Positions 21,658 through 31,931 of a stretch of DNA of 64,000 nucleotides are shown piece after piece (positions within the stretch are counted from its first letter, which is position 1; each line of letters opens with the position of its first letter). A program made the position numbers and the translations under genes. This stretch comes from Lolium rigidum (Eukaryota; Streptophyta; Magnoliopsida; Poales; Poaceae), in the NCBI RefSeq assembly GCF_022539505.1, contig NC_061514.1, positions 333,729,090 through 333,793,089 of the forward strand, read 5' to 3'. The notes beneath the pieces are model-generated. The model was not told the DNA's origin. It made no database searches and was given only the letters and a program-made list of their open reading frames with translations.

Positions 21658-24600
21658 TCAATCATCTTTTATCAGGTCGTCTATGTTGATCCTTTCATCT
21701 TTCGCAGAAGCACCCATGGAGTCAGCATAATGATGCTCCTTGAAGAAAGCAGTGTCCATCCAAAGAAGATATTCAATCATCTTTTCAGCCACGGGAGTCA
21801 CCACGTCATTGATCTTGTCGACGTTCCTTCTCCGCTTCCTCAATTTGGTATGACAAAGATCAACAACGTTGGACATATCCAACTTCGGGTAGCAGATCTG
21901 CAGCATGATCATAGAAAATCTAGCACCAGCCATTAACTGGGCCTTCACAAAACCATGGATTCGACGAACACTCTTGAATTTATTCATCAAGTCAGGAAGA
22001 GTTTTTGGCTGAAGATTCCGAGGAAACATGGCATTGTAAACCATGGCCAATGTCTTTGTGCAGAATTCAAGGTATTCCCGAACCTGAGAAGTACGATCTT
22101 GGAATCGCACAATTTGTTGGGTTCGGTCTGGGGAAGACCAAAAACTGGCGTCGTTCTGCAGAGCACGATGATCCTCGGCAGCAGCATCCAAAAAGGAGCC
22201 TAACCATGCTAAAGGATACAATGAGGTGTGCAAACAGTACATACGGATAGTGAAAAGAGAATACAAAGATGAAACTTACCCGCCATATCCAGACTTGCGT
22301 CAGTCATCAGGTCAAGCATATAATTTTCTCGAGAGGCAGCCTGTAAAGCCTCGGCAACCGCAGTTTCTTTCAATTTTAGAGCTTCTTGAGCCTGTTGAAG
22401 AGCTATTTTTTCCCGCTCGGAAGATTTGCGAGACTGATCCATAACGACAACAGCCTATTTCTTCATTGACTGAAGTTGTTGTCGAAGTTCACTCAACTCT
22501 TGCGAAAGGTTGATATTCGAAGAATCTTCAACAAAATCGTCGACAGGAGTTTTTCTTGAGTAAGATGTAGCAGGCGAAGCATCAAGGGGACCAGGTGCTG
22601 CGGTATAGTTATCAAAAACCAACTGGAAAAGAAAAATCTCAACATCAATCATTTGGCAAAGTGGCATTCCATTAATCACCATGATATTTACATGTTGATT
22701 GCAAAAGTTGACTCCTAGTGAGCCGACAAATAAGCTGTCGCAAGTCATAACTAAAGCGACAAAATCAAAAGAGGAGGGAAAAGGAAAAATATAGGGACAT
22801 GATGGTCTACTTGACCTCCGTCTTGGCAGTACTGGTGGAACCAGCAGGCTTCGGCGTGAAGAAGGCGACAATCATCTTCGAGTGTGGGTTGGCATCCTTC
22901 ACCAGCGCCTTCCATTTTTCCTTGTTGATCTTCCCAGAGTCTCCAGCTTTGGCCCAGTCGACATTTTGACCGCTGTTAGCAACCAGGGCAATGGTCCCTT
23001 CGACTCCAATCTTCAGATTTTCTTGTTGATAGGCGAGAGCAAGGTCTTCCTTGGGAAGGAAGAGCTTAACAAGCTCAGCGAAGATCTCCGGCTGCGTCTG
23101 TTTGGAAAAAAAAAGGTTTCATGCTCGACATGTTCAGCGATCTTGTCGCTTAACGCAGTCTCTGCTTTGGCGAGACGCTGGCGAAGATCTTCGATAGAAG
23201 AAGCATCGGCTTTGGCTTTCTTGCGAGCCTCTTCACTAAGCTTTAGCTTAGCCTCGAGAGCCTCAGCGTGTTCTTCAGCTTGTCATAGCGAGACTGATTA
23301 AAAGCAAAAGGATAAGGACCTATTATCCAAGAATCAAAGAAAGAGGCATGCTGAAACATCGAGTTGTACAACATAAAGGTTACCTTTCAAGATATCGGCC
23401 TCGTTGCGGAACCCAATAGATTGGGAGCCAAGGCGGATGAACTGATCCATCAAAGGCTGTTGAAAAAGAGTGTCGCAAAAGAAAATTAGAAACAAATATT
23501 CGAGTAAAAGAAGCATAAAACTCAGAACAAAAAAGGAAAAATGCGACAAGGTGCAGCAAAATAGAATAATAGACAAAACTCACATCATTCAGCATAGGAG
23601 TCGAGGAACTCCCGATGATAAGCGTCTGTTCATCGCCAGCCCCGGTCTTGGTTCTTTTTGGAGAAGGCGCTCGGGGGCTGGACGGTGGAGTCGACGTTTC
23701 GATGATCTGCTGATGAGGAGGTGAAGATCCCGCGACAACGCGTTGTTCTTCGGATATGACCAAAGTGTTGGACGTGCTCGTCGGAGCAGTGCCAAGATTT
23801 GTGGGTCCTTCTTATTCCCCCTTCTCAGAACTGCAAAGATAGGAAAATAAGCATGACGAAGAAACAGAGTTGTGCTTACAATAAAAGTAAAGGAAGCTTA
23901 CGACCTGACAGAGCCAGCGCCCTCATAACGGTCGAAGGCGTCTTCTTCTTCGGGAGAAGTTTCTTCGGCATGTGACCCAGCGGATTTTGAGGTGCCGGAA
24001 TCTTCGAAGTCACCCCTCTTCCTTTTGCTCCTTGGAGAAACGGTGGAAGGATGAGAGGTAGAGCGGCCAGACGCGGAAGGTTCTGAACCACTCCCTTTCT
24101 TGGAGGAAGCCGCGGATTTGTTTGATGCGGCGACTTCACTCTCGATATGAGTAGATTCTGGCAGGTCGTCGTGGACAAGGACTCGTTCCTCTACCTCTCC
24201 GCCTTCGGGTAGGGGAGGAAGAAAAGTCAGGACTTGGTGGTTCTGCAGAGATAAGTCTCTAGATAAATACACAATATTTTAAAAATAGAAGCAGTCGAAA
24301 AAGAAATGTACAACTCGAAGGAAAGACCACTTACTTCCGGAAGGGCGTGGCTGCCGCTGTATGGCTCCACGTGACAAGAGGTTGGAACCTCGTCTTTCTT
24401 GCTTAGTGACGAAAAACATCGGATAAGCTTCTCCAAATCCTTTACAGCAAGATCCTTGGAAATGTGATCAACGTCTTCCTCGCCAACATACATCCAAAGG
24501 GGGTTTTTGTGAGTCTGCAGAGGCTGCACCCTAAACCTATGGAAATAAGCGGTAATCTGGATACCCGACAGTTCTTCACCATGGGGGTATTCTGGAGTTG

Positions 24601-25227
24601 GCGGATGCGCTTCATCAAAGCGTCGGTAGCTGCTTTTTCTTCGTCAGAAGCTTCAGCGTCCCAGGACCGCCGTCTGACGATTTTTGCGGTACCATCAAAA
24701 GGAGTGATGTCGTACTCCTGGTTGCCGACAGATTCATCTTTGATGTACAGCCACCTCTTGCGCCATCCTTGGACGGAATCGGGGAATTTGACATCAAAAT
24801 AATCTACGTCGGATGGGACGCAAATGCAAACGCCGCCCACATTGTAGACAACGCTGCGGGAGTTGTTGCGCCGAAGATAGAAAATACGCTTCCACTGGCC
24901 CCAATGAGGATGGGTCCCGAGGAAGCATTCGCATAGGGTGATGAAAAGAGAGATGTGGAGAATAGAGTTTGGGGTCAGATGGTGCAGCTGAATCCCATAA
25001 ACAAATAGAGGACCACGAAGAAATTCATGGATGGGGGTGGAAAGACCGCGAATAAGATGGTCAATGAAGGTTACCCGATATCCAGTTTGAGGGTTCGGAG
25101 CGCTTTCATCGTCGGGGAAGATGAGGGAGTCCTTCTTCTTCTTCAAAAGGCCAAGTTTTTTGAGGCCCCTCTTGTACTGGTTGGTGAGCTTGGATCTCTT
25201 CAATCCGCAGATCTCCACATCCTCCAT
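21658..25227 (-). pseudogene. Element A antisense gene (gypsy-type 'Transposase_28'-like), multi-exon
   Basis: Opposite to gag-pol, between pol and the 3' LTR. The start is Met at 25227, after a TATA box and a CT-rich leader. Exon 1 has the pattern of Pfam PF04195 (putative gypsy-type transposon protein): TFIDHLIRGL, LHHLTPNSILH, WGQWKRIFYLRR, and WMYVGEEDVD later. I infer seven exons with GT/AG edges: 25227-24335, 24242-23903, 23830-23584, 23456-23384, 23293-22816, 22622-22280 and 22199-21658. Middle exons are Ser/Pro/Lys-rich, then coiled-coil (AEALEAKLKLSEEARKKAKA). The last ends NIDDLIKDD. Lesions include a frameshift near 24600, a TAA at about 23815, another frameshift near 23270 and a stop near 22455. 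Grande/RIRE2-type elements carry comparable antisense genes of unknown role. Confidence 0.72.
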
Positions 25228-25417
25228 GGTAGCGGTGGTCTTTGCAGCGGCGTGTTTGGTCAGTCGCGCGCGCGGAGCTATGGAACGAGCTTTGGTGGAG
25301 GAGAAGAGTGCTTGGCGACGCGCGCGTGCAGAGCTTGAGGATGGCAATGGTGGAGGAGGAGAGAGAAGAGATTTGAATGGCGAAGCGAAGGGGATAGAGT
25401 AAGGGATAAGGAGATGA

Positions 25418-25425
25418 TTTATAGG
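25418..25425 (-). promoter_or_regulatory. TATA box of the antisense gene
   Basis: CCTATAAA on the minus strand, about 190 bp before the Met at 25227 and followed by a pyrimidine-rich leader (TCTTCTCTCTCCTCC). It suggests that the antisense gene has its own promoter, separate from the LTR. Confidence 0.5.
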
Positions 25426-25885
25426 AAAGAATCGATCCGTCACGCCGTTAGATGGAAGGGAAATTAATCCGATGCTTTACACGTGTCTACAAGGGCATAA
25501 AGGTCTTTTTACTATGAAGTAACTAGACAGGCGCTACAACGCGCGTGCCTGAAAAAGCGGAAGACGTGTGTCCCCCACTTGCGTAACGTGTCAAGCGAAG
25601 CAGTGTTTTGGGCCCACCGGTCAGTGACATGACAGAACCCGCGCCTTTCCCAATACAATGTCCGTGGCTATCGTCAGCGCTGATGTCACTATAAGGGAAA
25701 TTTCGACTGAAGTTCTTTGAAGATTAGCGACAGAGGAATATTGATGGTGCAGACAAAATACCTTCGGGAGCCTTTGATCAAATGCAAGTATTTGCTCAAA
25801 ATGCTTGTGGGCTACTCTTATCAGAAGTGTTACTCGAACTTCTGATAAGAGAAATTGTATGGAGGTAGAAATACAGGGTCGTTTC

Positions 25886-26130
25886 AGAGAAGATGACAGT
25901 TGAGCCTACAACCAAGTATAAATACTCGACTGTATCCTCGGGGGCTACTCCCATCGGGAGCGCTGGTCGCGCACCCGATAAAATAAAGGTCAAGCAGAAG
26001 TCGATATTTTTCAAAAATAGATTAAGTCGAGAAGGCAAAAGTTGAGCCTACAGCCAAGTATAAAATACTTGACTGTAGCCTCGGGGGCTACTCCCATCAG
26101 GAGCGCTGGTCGTGCACCCGATAGATCACG
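25886..26130 (+). repeat. Tandem duplication with purine-tract-like motifs
   Basis: Two copies of a segment of roughly 140 bp, each holding GTTGAGCCTACARCCAAGTATAAA-like sequence, then CTCGGGGGCTACTCCCATC and GCGCTGGTCG.GCACCCGATA. CTCGGGGGCTAC recurs at 25938 and 26081 and again as the true purine tract at about 26750. Confidence 0.75.
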
Positions 26131-26748
26131 TAGAAGATTGGATAAAAATACGGAGAATGATCATTGTTTTACATTCTTGAGTTACATATAACTCGTCATG
26201 TACTCCCATCGGGAGCATCAAGATATTTTCATCTGATGACTCGATAAAATTGGCTATTCCAACGGCCAATAAAGGTACTCGACAATATATTCCTGGAGCG
26301 CGTCTGCCGTGATAAAACCTCTGGATGCCCTAAAACTTTACGAAGGTAAGTCCCCAGGTTCTGTCCTGAGTGGCGTGGCATCGCACCTGAATGCGCTCTG
26401 CTACTTTTTTCCGTATCAACAGATACAAAGAAACATTCCTAGCGGATGCGCTATGGATTTTATAAACATGACTGGAATTCGATTCATGAGTAAGTCCTAA
26501 AGCGGCACATGTCGAATTACGCCAGTATCCCGGGGTCATGTCCAGGGACTTGACCTTGAAGTAGGTTTTTGCGGGTTTGCCACAAGAGCAGTTAACTGGT
26601 ACCTGATCCGTCAGATGAACCAGCCCCATCTAACATTATCCCTGCACAAGATACATATGTCTCGAATAAATAATTTGTACATGACTCGAAGAAATTATGG
26701 GTAAATTGTACGATGGAGATTTTATTTGACTCTACGATTCAAGCAAAA

Positions 26749-26761
26749 TCTCGGGGGCTAC
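26749..26761 (+). other. Element A polypurine tract
   Basis: CTCGGGGGCTAC lies directly before the 3' LTR. This is the expected place for the plus-strand primer. Confidence 0.7.
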
Positions 26762-27151
26762 TAACATAGGTATCCCAGATGGGCCTGCCGAAGATAGTAC
26801 CCGGGGTTTATTGAAAGCCCATCACCCGAAGTTTGTGAAGCCCGGAAGCCCATAAAGGCGTCGACTATGGCAAGTAGAGATAGATTAAGAATATAGAGAT
26901 TTGTAACTTTACGGGACAAATTCAAAGAGCCTCCCGGCAATTGTAACTTGTGTAATACGAAACCCTCGGCTCCGCCTCCTATATAAGGGGGAGTTGTGGG
27001 ACAAAGAAAGGACCGATCTTACTGTCAATCCAACCCTAGATTTTAGCAGTCGAGCACCTTTTCGGCTAAAACCTTCGAGATCTACTTGCCCTCTACTTCC
27101 GCGAAACCCAAGTCTACAACTTGTAGGCATTGACAAGTTAATACCTTGTCA
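26762..27151 (+). repeat. Element A 3' LTR
   Basis: A 390-bp copy of 7608-7997. Its first dinucleotide is TA where the 5' LTR has TG. It carries a TATA box at 26980-26986. About 17 substitutions separate the two LTRs by eye and no indels were noticed. Confidence 0.9.
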
Positions 27152-27164
27152 ATTGGCGCCGTCA
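27152..27164 (+). other. Extra primer-site-like 13 bp after element A 3' LTR
   Basis: ATTGGCGCCGTCA lies between the LTR end and the right target half-site CGTAT. The first nine bases repeat those that follow the 5' LTR, where the primer site lies (ATTGGCGCC). They therefore extend the element beyond its normal end. Confidence 0.75.
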
Positions 27165-27169
27165 CGTAT

Positions 27170-27740
27170 TCCAGAGATGAACTACTCACGCATCACTTCA
27201 GAGGCGGGCATGGCGATGTAGAGGCGTCCGGTGATGATCTCTCTCTTCGGCAGGGTGCCGGGAAGAGCATCAAAACCCTCCCGGGCTAGGGTTGGTGATG
27301 GCGGCCGTGACAGAACTTTTTCGTTGATGGAGGCTCAGGTATTTAGGTTTTTCCCGAACAGGTGAATAAATAGGCGGAAGGCGAGGTTGGTGGGTGCCCG
27401 AGGGGCCCACACCACCCCTTGGTGCGGCCAGGGCCTGGGCCGCGCCATGGGATGGTGTGGCCGCCTCGTGGTGCTTCTTCGTCTCTCCTCCGGACTCCGT
27501 CTTCGTTACAATAAAATAGGAACTTCGGCTTTTATTTCGTCCAATTCCGATAATATTTCCTGTACAACTTTTCTGAAATACAAAGCAGCAGAAAACAAGG
27601 AACTGGCACTATGGTATCTTGTGAATAGGTTAGTTCCGGAAAATGTTTAAAAGTGCAACGAAGTGTAAACAAAACATATAGAAATTGGTATAAAACAAGC
27701 ATGGAGCATGAAAAGTTATAGATACGTTTGCAACGTATCA
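27170..27740 (-). repeat. Family I LTR (L3), right part
   Basis: Continuation of the LTR interrupted at 7607. It ends on the plus strand at ...CAACGTATCA and is followed by the purine-tract side of the internal region. Confidence 0.82.
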
Positions 27741-28623
27741 ACATCCCCAAGCTTAATTCCTTCTCGTCCTCGAGTAGGTAAGTGATAACAAACATAATTT
27801 TGAGGTGACATGAAGCCAACACAATCTAGATCAAATTTATTGTAAAAGCATTGTGAGCTGGGATCAAAGTACTCTAAACATAGGCATGATAGATATATTC
27901 TAACAATAGAACTTAGCAACCATGCTACAACATGAGAAGTAACTCAAACAAAGGATCATGAATAATTGTGCACTGAAAGCAAATGTTTGTTTTTGAGTAT
28001 AGAGAAAGCATAGCAAAGTGGTACTCAGCTTGTCCTTTATGAAGTAGCAAAACATTAATGCTAGGACACCTTTAAAGTTCAAAGGGTGACTAGATACAAG
28101 TAATTTGAGAACACAAGCAATAGAATAATCATGAATCAATCAATAATTAATTTTGGGACTATGCACATTATACTCAGAATGACAACTATGCTCTCTTAAT
28201 TGGTGCATAAAGCAAGAAGATGAAGATTCAACATAAAAGTAAAAGAAAGGCCCTGCACAACGGGAAGCAAGATTACTCATGTGCTAGAGCTTTTTATTTT
28301 GAATACAACATAGGTGTTGAAAATATATTTTGAGAGGTGCATGTCTATGTCAACGAATGGCATCAAATGTTCTATCATCCTTTCATGTTTAATGGCTTCA
28401 AGAGCAGCTCCCATAGAGAGAACAATAAAGTTCCTCTTCTCCTTTGTTTGAACAAGCTAGGTTCATGATTTCTCAAGTACATAGTGTTAGGAGATTTAGA
28501 TTATTGGTTCAATTTATATTTAGTGGGTGGGCACCCGTGCCTGCTCGTTTGCAAAATTAAGAACCAGTACATTGTGCATGTGATGGTGCTCCGGTGATGG
28601 CGCCAGACAATCTTCCTGAGCAT
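27741..28623 (-). mobile_element. Family I element internal region, complete (0.88 kb)
   Basis: The whole internal region between L3 and L4: the purine-tract side at 27741, and a TGGCGCCA primer-site core on the minus strand at 28598-28605. No coding capacity is visible, so this is a small non-autonomous element with LTRs longer than its body. Confidence 0.75.
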
Positions 28624-30177
28624 TGTTGTGGAAGCGGTTGGGAAACCCCAAGAGGAAGGTGTGATGAGCACAACAACAAGTTTTCCCTCAGTACGAGACC
28701 AAATTTTAATCGACCAACAGGAGAAAGGCGTGACTTCTGAAGGTGTTGCTAGGGGACTAGTGGCAGGACGCACTACCAGCGTTAGCAACAACATGGAACA
28801 TGCACACAACACAACCAAAGTATTTCACCCCAACTTGCAGTGAGGTTGTCAATCTCACTGGTTTGCTGAACACAAAGAATTAGACTTATCAAGTGGAAAG
28901 AGATGTTTGCAGAAAGTAAACATAGCAGGATTGCAGTAGATGAATTTATCAGTGTAAAGGAAACAGGACTAGGGTCCACAGTTCACTAGAGGTGTCTCTC
29001 CATAAAGATAAATAGCATGTTGGGTGAACAAATTACAGCTGGGCAATTGACAGAATATCGATCATACATGACAAGATGATTACCATGAGATTTGATTGGA
29101 CATTACAACATAATACATAGACTGTAATCCAACTGCATATATGACTAATAATCCACGTCCGAACCCCTTTCAGTATTAAGTTGCACACAACAGATTATCA
29201 TATTAAGCAATGTGTGTAAAGTAAACAATAGAATTACCCTTGGATAAAACATTGTTGTTTTCTCCCTAGTAGCAACAACACATCTACAACTTAGAAGTTA
29301 TTGTTACTCTCCTAGAAAACAAGAGGCATGAACCTACTATCGAGCATAAATACCCTCTCTTGGAGTCACAAGTATCCACTTGGCCAGAGTATCCACTAGC
29401 AACAGAGAGCATGCAAGATCACAAATAACATATGACATGAATATATAATCAATCTCAACATAGTATACAATATTCATCGGATCCCAGCAAACACAACATG
29501 TAGGATTACATAAAGATGATCTGTATCATGTAGGTCAGCTCACAAGATCTATACATGAAGCACAAAGTGGAGAGGACAACCATCTAGCTACTGCTATGGA
29601 CCCATAGTCTAGGGATGAACTACTCAAGCATCACTTCGGAGGCGGGCATGACGATGTAGATGCCTCCGACGATGATTTCCCCCTCTGGTAGGGTGCTGGG
29701 AAGAGCTTCAGAACCCCACGAGATGGGTTCTGCGATGGCGGCCGCGATGGAACTTTTCGTGGATGGAGGTTCGGGTATCCAGGGTTTTCCCGAGAAGATG
29801 TATAAATAGGCGGAGGATTTAGATCGGTGGGGTGCATGGGGGGCCCACACCCCCTTGGCGCGGGCGAACGCCATGCCGCGCCAAGGGCAGGTCTAGCTGC
29901 CCTGTTGCACTTCCTCGACCCCCCTCTGGATTTCATCTTCGTTTCGGTAAAATATTGACTTCGGCTTTTGTTTCGTCCAATTCCGAGAATATTTCCTGTA
30001 CAACTTTTCTGAAATACAAAAACAACAGAAAATAGGGAATTGGCACTGTGGCATCTTGTTAATAGGTTAGTGCCGGAAATTATTTAAAAGTGCAATGAAG
30101 TGTAATCAAAATATATATGAATTGGTGTAAAACAAGCATGGAGCATAAAAAATTATAGATATGTTTGAGACGTATCA
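28624..30177 (-). repeat. Family I LTR (L4), complete
   Basis: A 1554-bp minus-orientation LTR, close to 249-1803. As with that copy, internal sequence of the same family lies on both sides. A TATTTATA-type box on the minus strand (about 29801-29808) is the probable promoter. Confidence 0.85.
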
Positions 30178-30442
30178 AGCATCCCAAGCTTAACTCCTGC
30201 TCGTCCTCGAGTAGGTAAGTGATAACAAAATAATGTTTGAGCTGACATGAAGCCAACACAATCTTGATCAAGCATGTAAAGCATTGTGAGTTGGGATCTA
30301 AGTACTCTAACATAGGCATGATAGATATAATTCAATAGAAATTAGCAACTATGTTATAACGTGAAGAGTAATTCAAACAAAGGATCATGAATAATAGTGC
30401 ATTGAAAGCAAATGTTTGTTTATGAGCATAGAGTAAACATAA
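30178..30442 (-). mobile_element. Family I internal region, cut by element G
   Basis: Purine-tract side of another internal region, matching 1804-2070. It stops at 30442, where element G starts with TGTAACATCCC. Confidence 0.7.
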
Positions 30443-30509
30443 TGTAACATCCCAATATTTTCAAAAAATTAAAAGTGCATGCATTCATATCATTCTTGCA
30501 TTAAGTGCA
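30443..30509 (+). repeat. Element G 5' LTR, first piece
   Basis: The first 67 bp of G's LTR (TGTAACATCCCAA). It is cut by solo LTR F and continues at 46303. The start resembles that of element E on its own coding strand (TGTAACATCCC), so G and E are related gypsy elements. Confidence 0.7.
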
Positions 30510-30877
30510 TGATACGTCTCAAACGTATCTATAATTTCTTATGTTCCATGCTTGTTTTATGACAATACCTACATGTTTTGTTCACACTTTATGTCATATT
30601 TATGCGTTTTCCGGAACTAACCTATTGACGAGATGCCGAAGTGCCAGTTCCTGTTTTCTCGCTGTTTCGGTTTCAGAAATCCTAGTAAGGAAATATTCTC
30701 GGAATTGGACGAAATCAATGCCCAGCATCCTATTTTTCCACGAAGCTTCCAGAACACCCGAGAGTCAGCAGAGGGGGGCCACAGGGCCACCAGACGCTAG
30801 GGCGGCGCGGCCAGGGCATAGGGCCGCGCCCCCCTATTGTGTCACCGCCTCGTCGACCTTCCGACTCCGCCTCTTCA

Positions 30878-30889
30878 CCTATATAAAGG
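30878..30889 (+). promoter_or_regulatory. TATA box in solo LTR F
   Basis: CCTATATAAAGG. Equivalent boxes occur in both LTRs of H on the minus strand (49856-49866 and 55071-55081). Confidence 0.6.
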
Positions 30890-31931
30890 TCCCTGACCTA
30901 AAACCTCGATACGGAAAAGCCACGGTACGAGAATCCTTCCAGAGCCGCCGCCATCGCGAAGCCAAGATCTGGGGGACAGGAGTCTCTGTTCCGGCACGCC
31001 GCCGGGACGGGGAAGTGCCCCCGGAAGGCTTCTCCATCGACATCACCGCCATCTTCATCACCGCTGCTGTCTCCCATGAGGAGGGAGTAGTTCTCCATCG
31101 AGGCTAAGGGCTGTACTGGTAGCTATGTGGTTCATCTCTCTCCTATGTACTTCAATACAATAATCTCATGAGCTGCATTACATGATTGAGATTCATATGA
31201 TGATGCTTGTAATCTAGATGTCATTATGCTAGTCAAGTGGGTTTTACTTATGTGATCTCCGGAGACTCCTTGTCCCACGTGTGTAAAGGTGACAAGTGTG
31301 TGCACCGTGTGGGTCTCTTAGGCTATATTTCACGAATACTTATTCACTCGTTATGAATAGCATAGTGAAGTGCTTATTTATATCCCTTTATGATTGCAAT
31401 GTGTTTTGTATCACTATTCATCTATGTGCTACTCTAGTGATGTTATTAAAGTAGTCTATTCCTCCCGCACGGTGTAATGGTGACGAGTGTGTGCATCGTG
31501 TAGTACTTGGCGTAGGTTATGATTGTGATCTCTTGTAGATTATGAAGTTAACTATTGCTATGATAGTATTGATGTGATCTATGCCTCCTTCATAGTGTGA
31601 TGGTGACAAGTGTGCATGCTATGTTAGTACTTGGTGTAGTTGTGTTGATCCGTCGTGCACTCTAAGGTTATTTAAACATGAATATCGAATATTGTGGAGC
31701 TTGTTAACTCCGGCATTGAGGGTTCGTGTAATCCTACACAATTAGTGGTGTTCATCATCCAACAAGAGAGTGTAGAGTATAGCATTTATCTATTTATTCT
31801 GTTATGTGATCAATATTGAGAGTGTCCACTAGTGAAAGTATAATCCCTAGGCCTTGTTTCCAATACTGCAAACACCGCTTGTTTACTGTTCTGCTGCATG
31901 TTTACTTCCTGCAATATTACTACCATCAACT

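Larger units (their letters stand above)
7608..27164 (+). mobile_element. Element A: Ty3/gypsy Tat-lineage retrotransposon with nested insertion
   Basis: The element is 19.6 kb as found, or about 12.8 kb after removing the nested element at 8081-14861. LTRs of 390 bp (7608-7997 and 26762-27151) differ at about 17 positions by eye. The order is LTR, TTGGCGCC primer site, gag, protease, RT, RNase H, second (archaeal-type) RNase H, integrase, antisense gene, purine tract, LTR. A second RNase H plus an antisense frame before the 3' LTR is characteristic of the plant Tat group (RIRE2/Grande-like). Coding parts carry several stops and frameshifts; only the integrase frame is long and clean. Confidence 0.88.
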
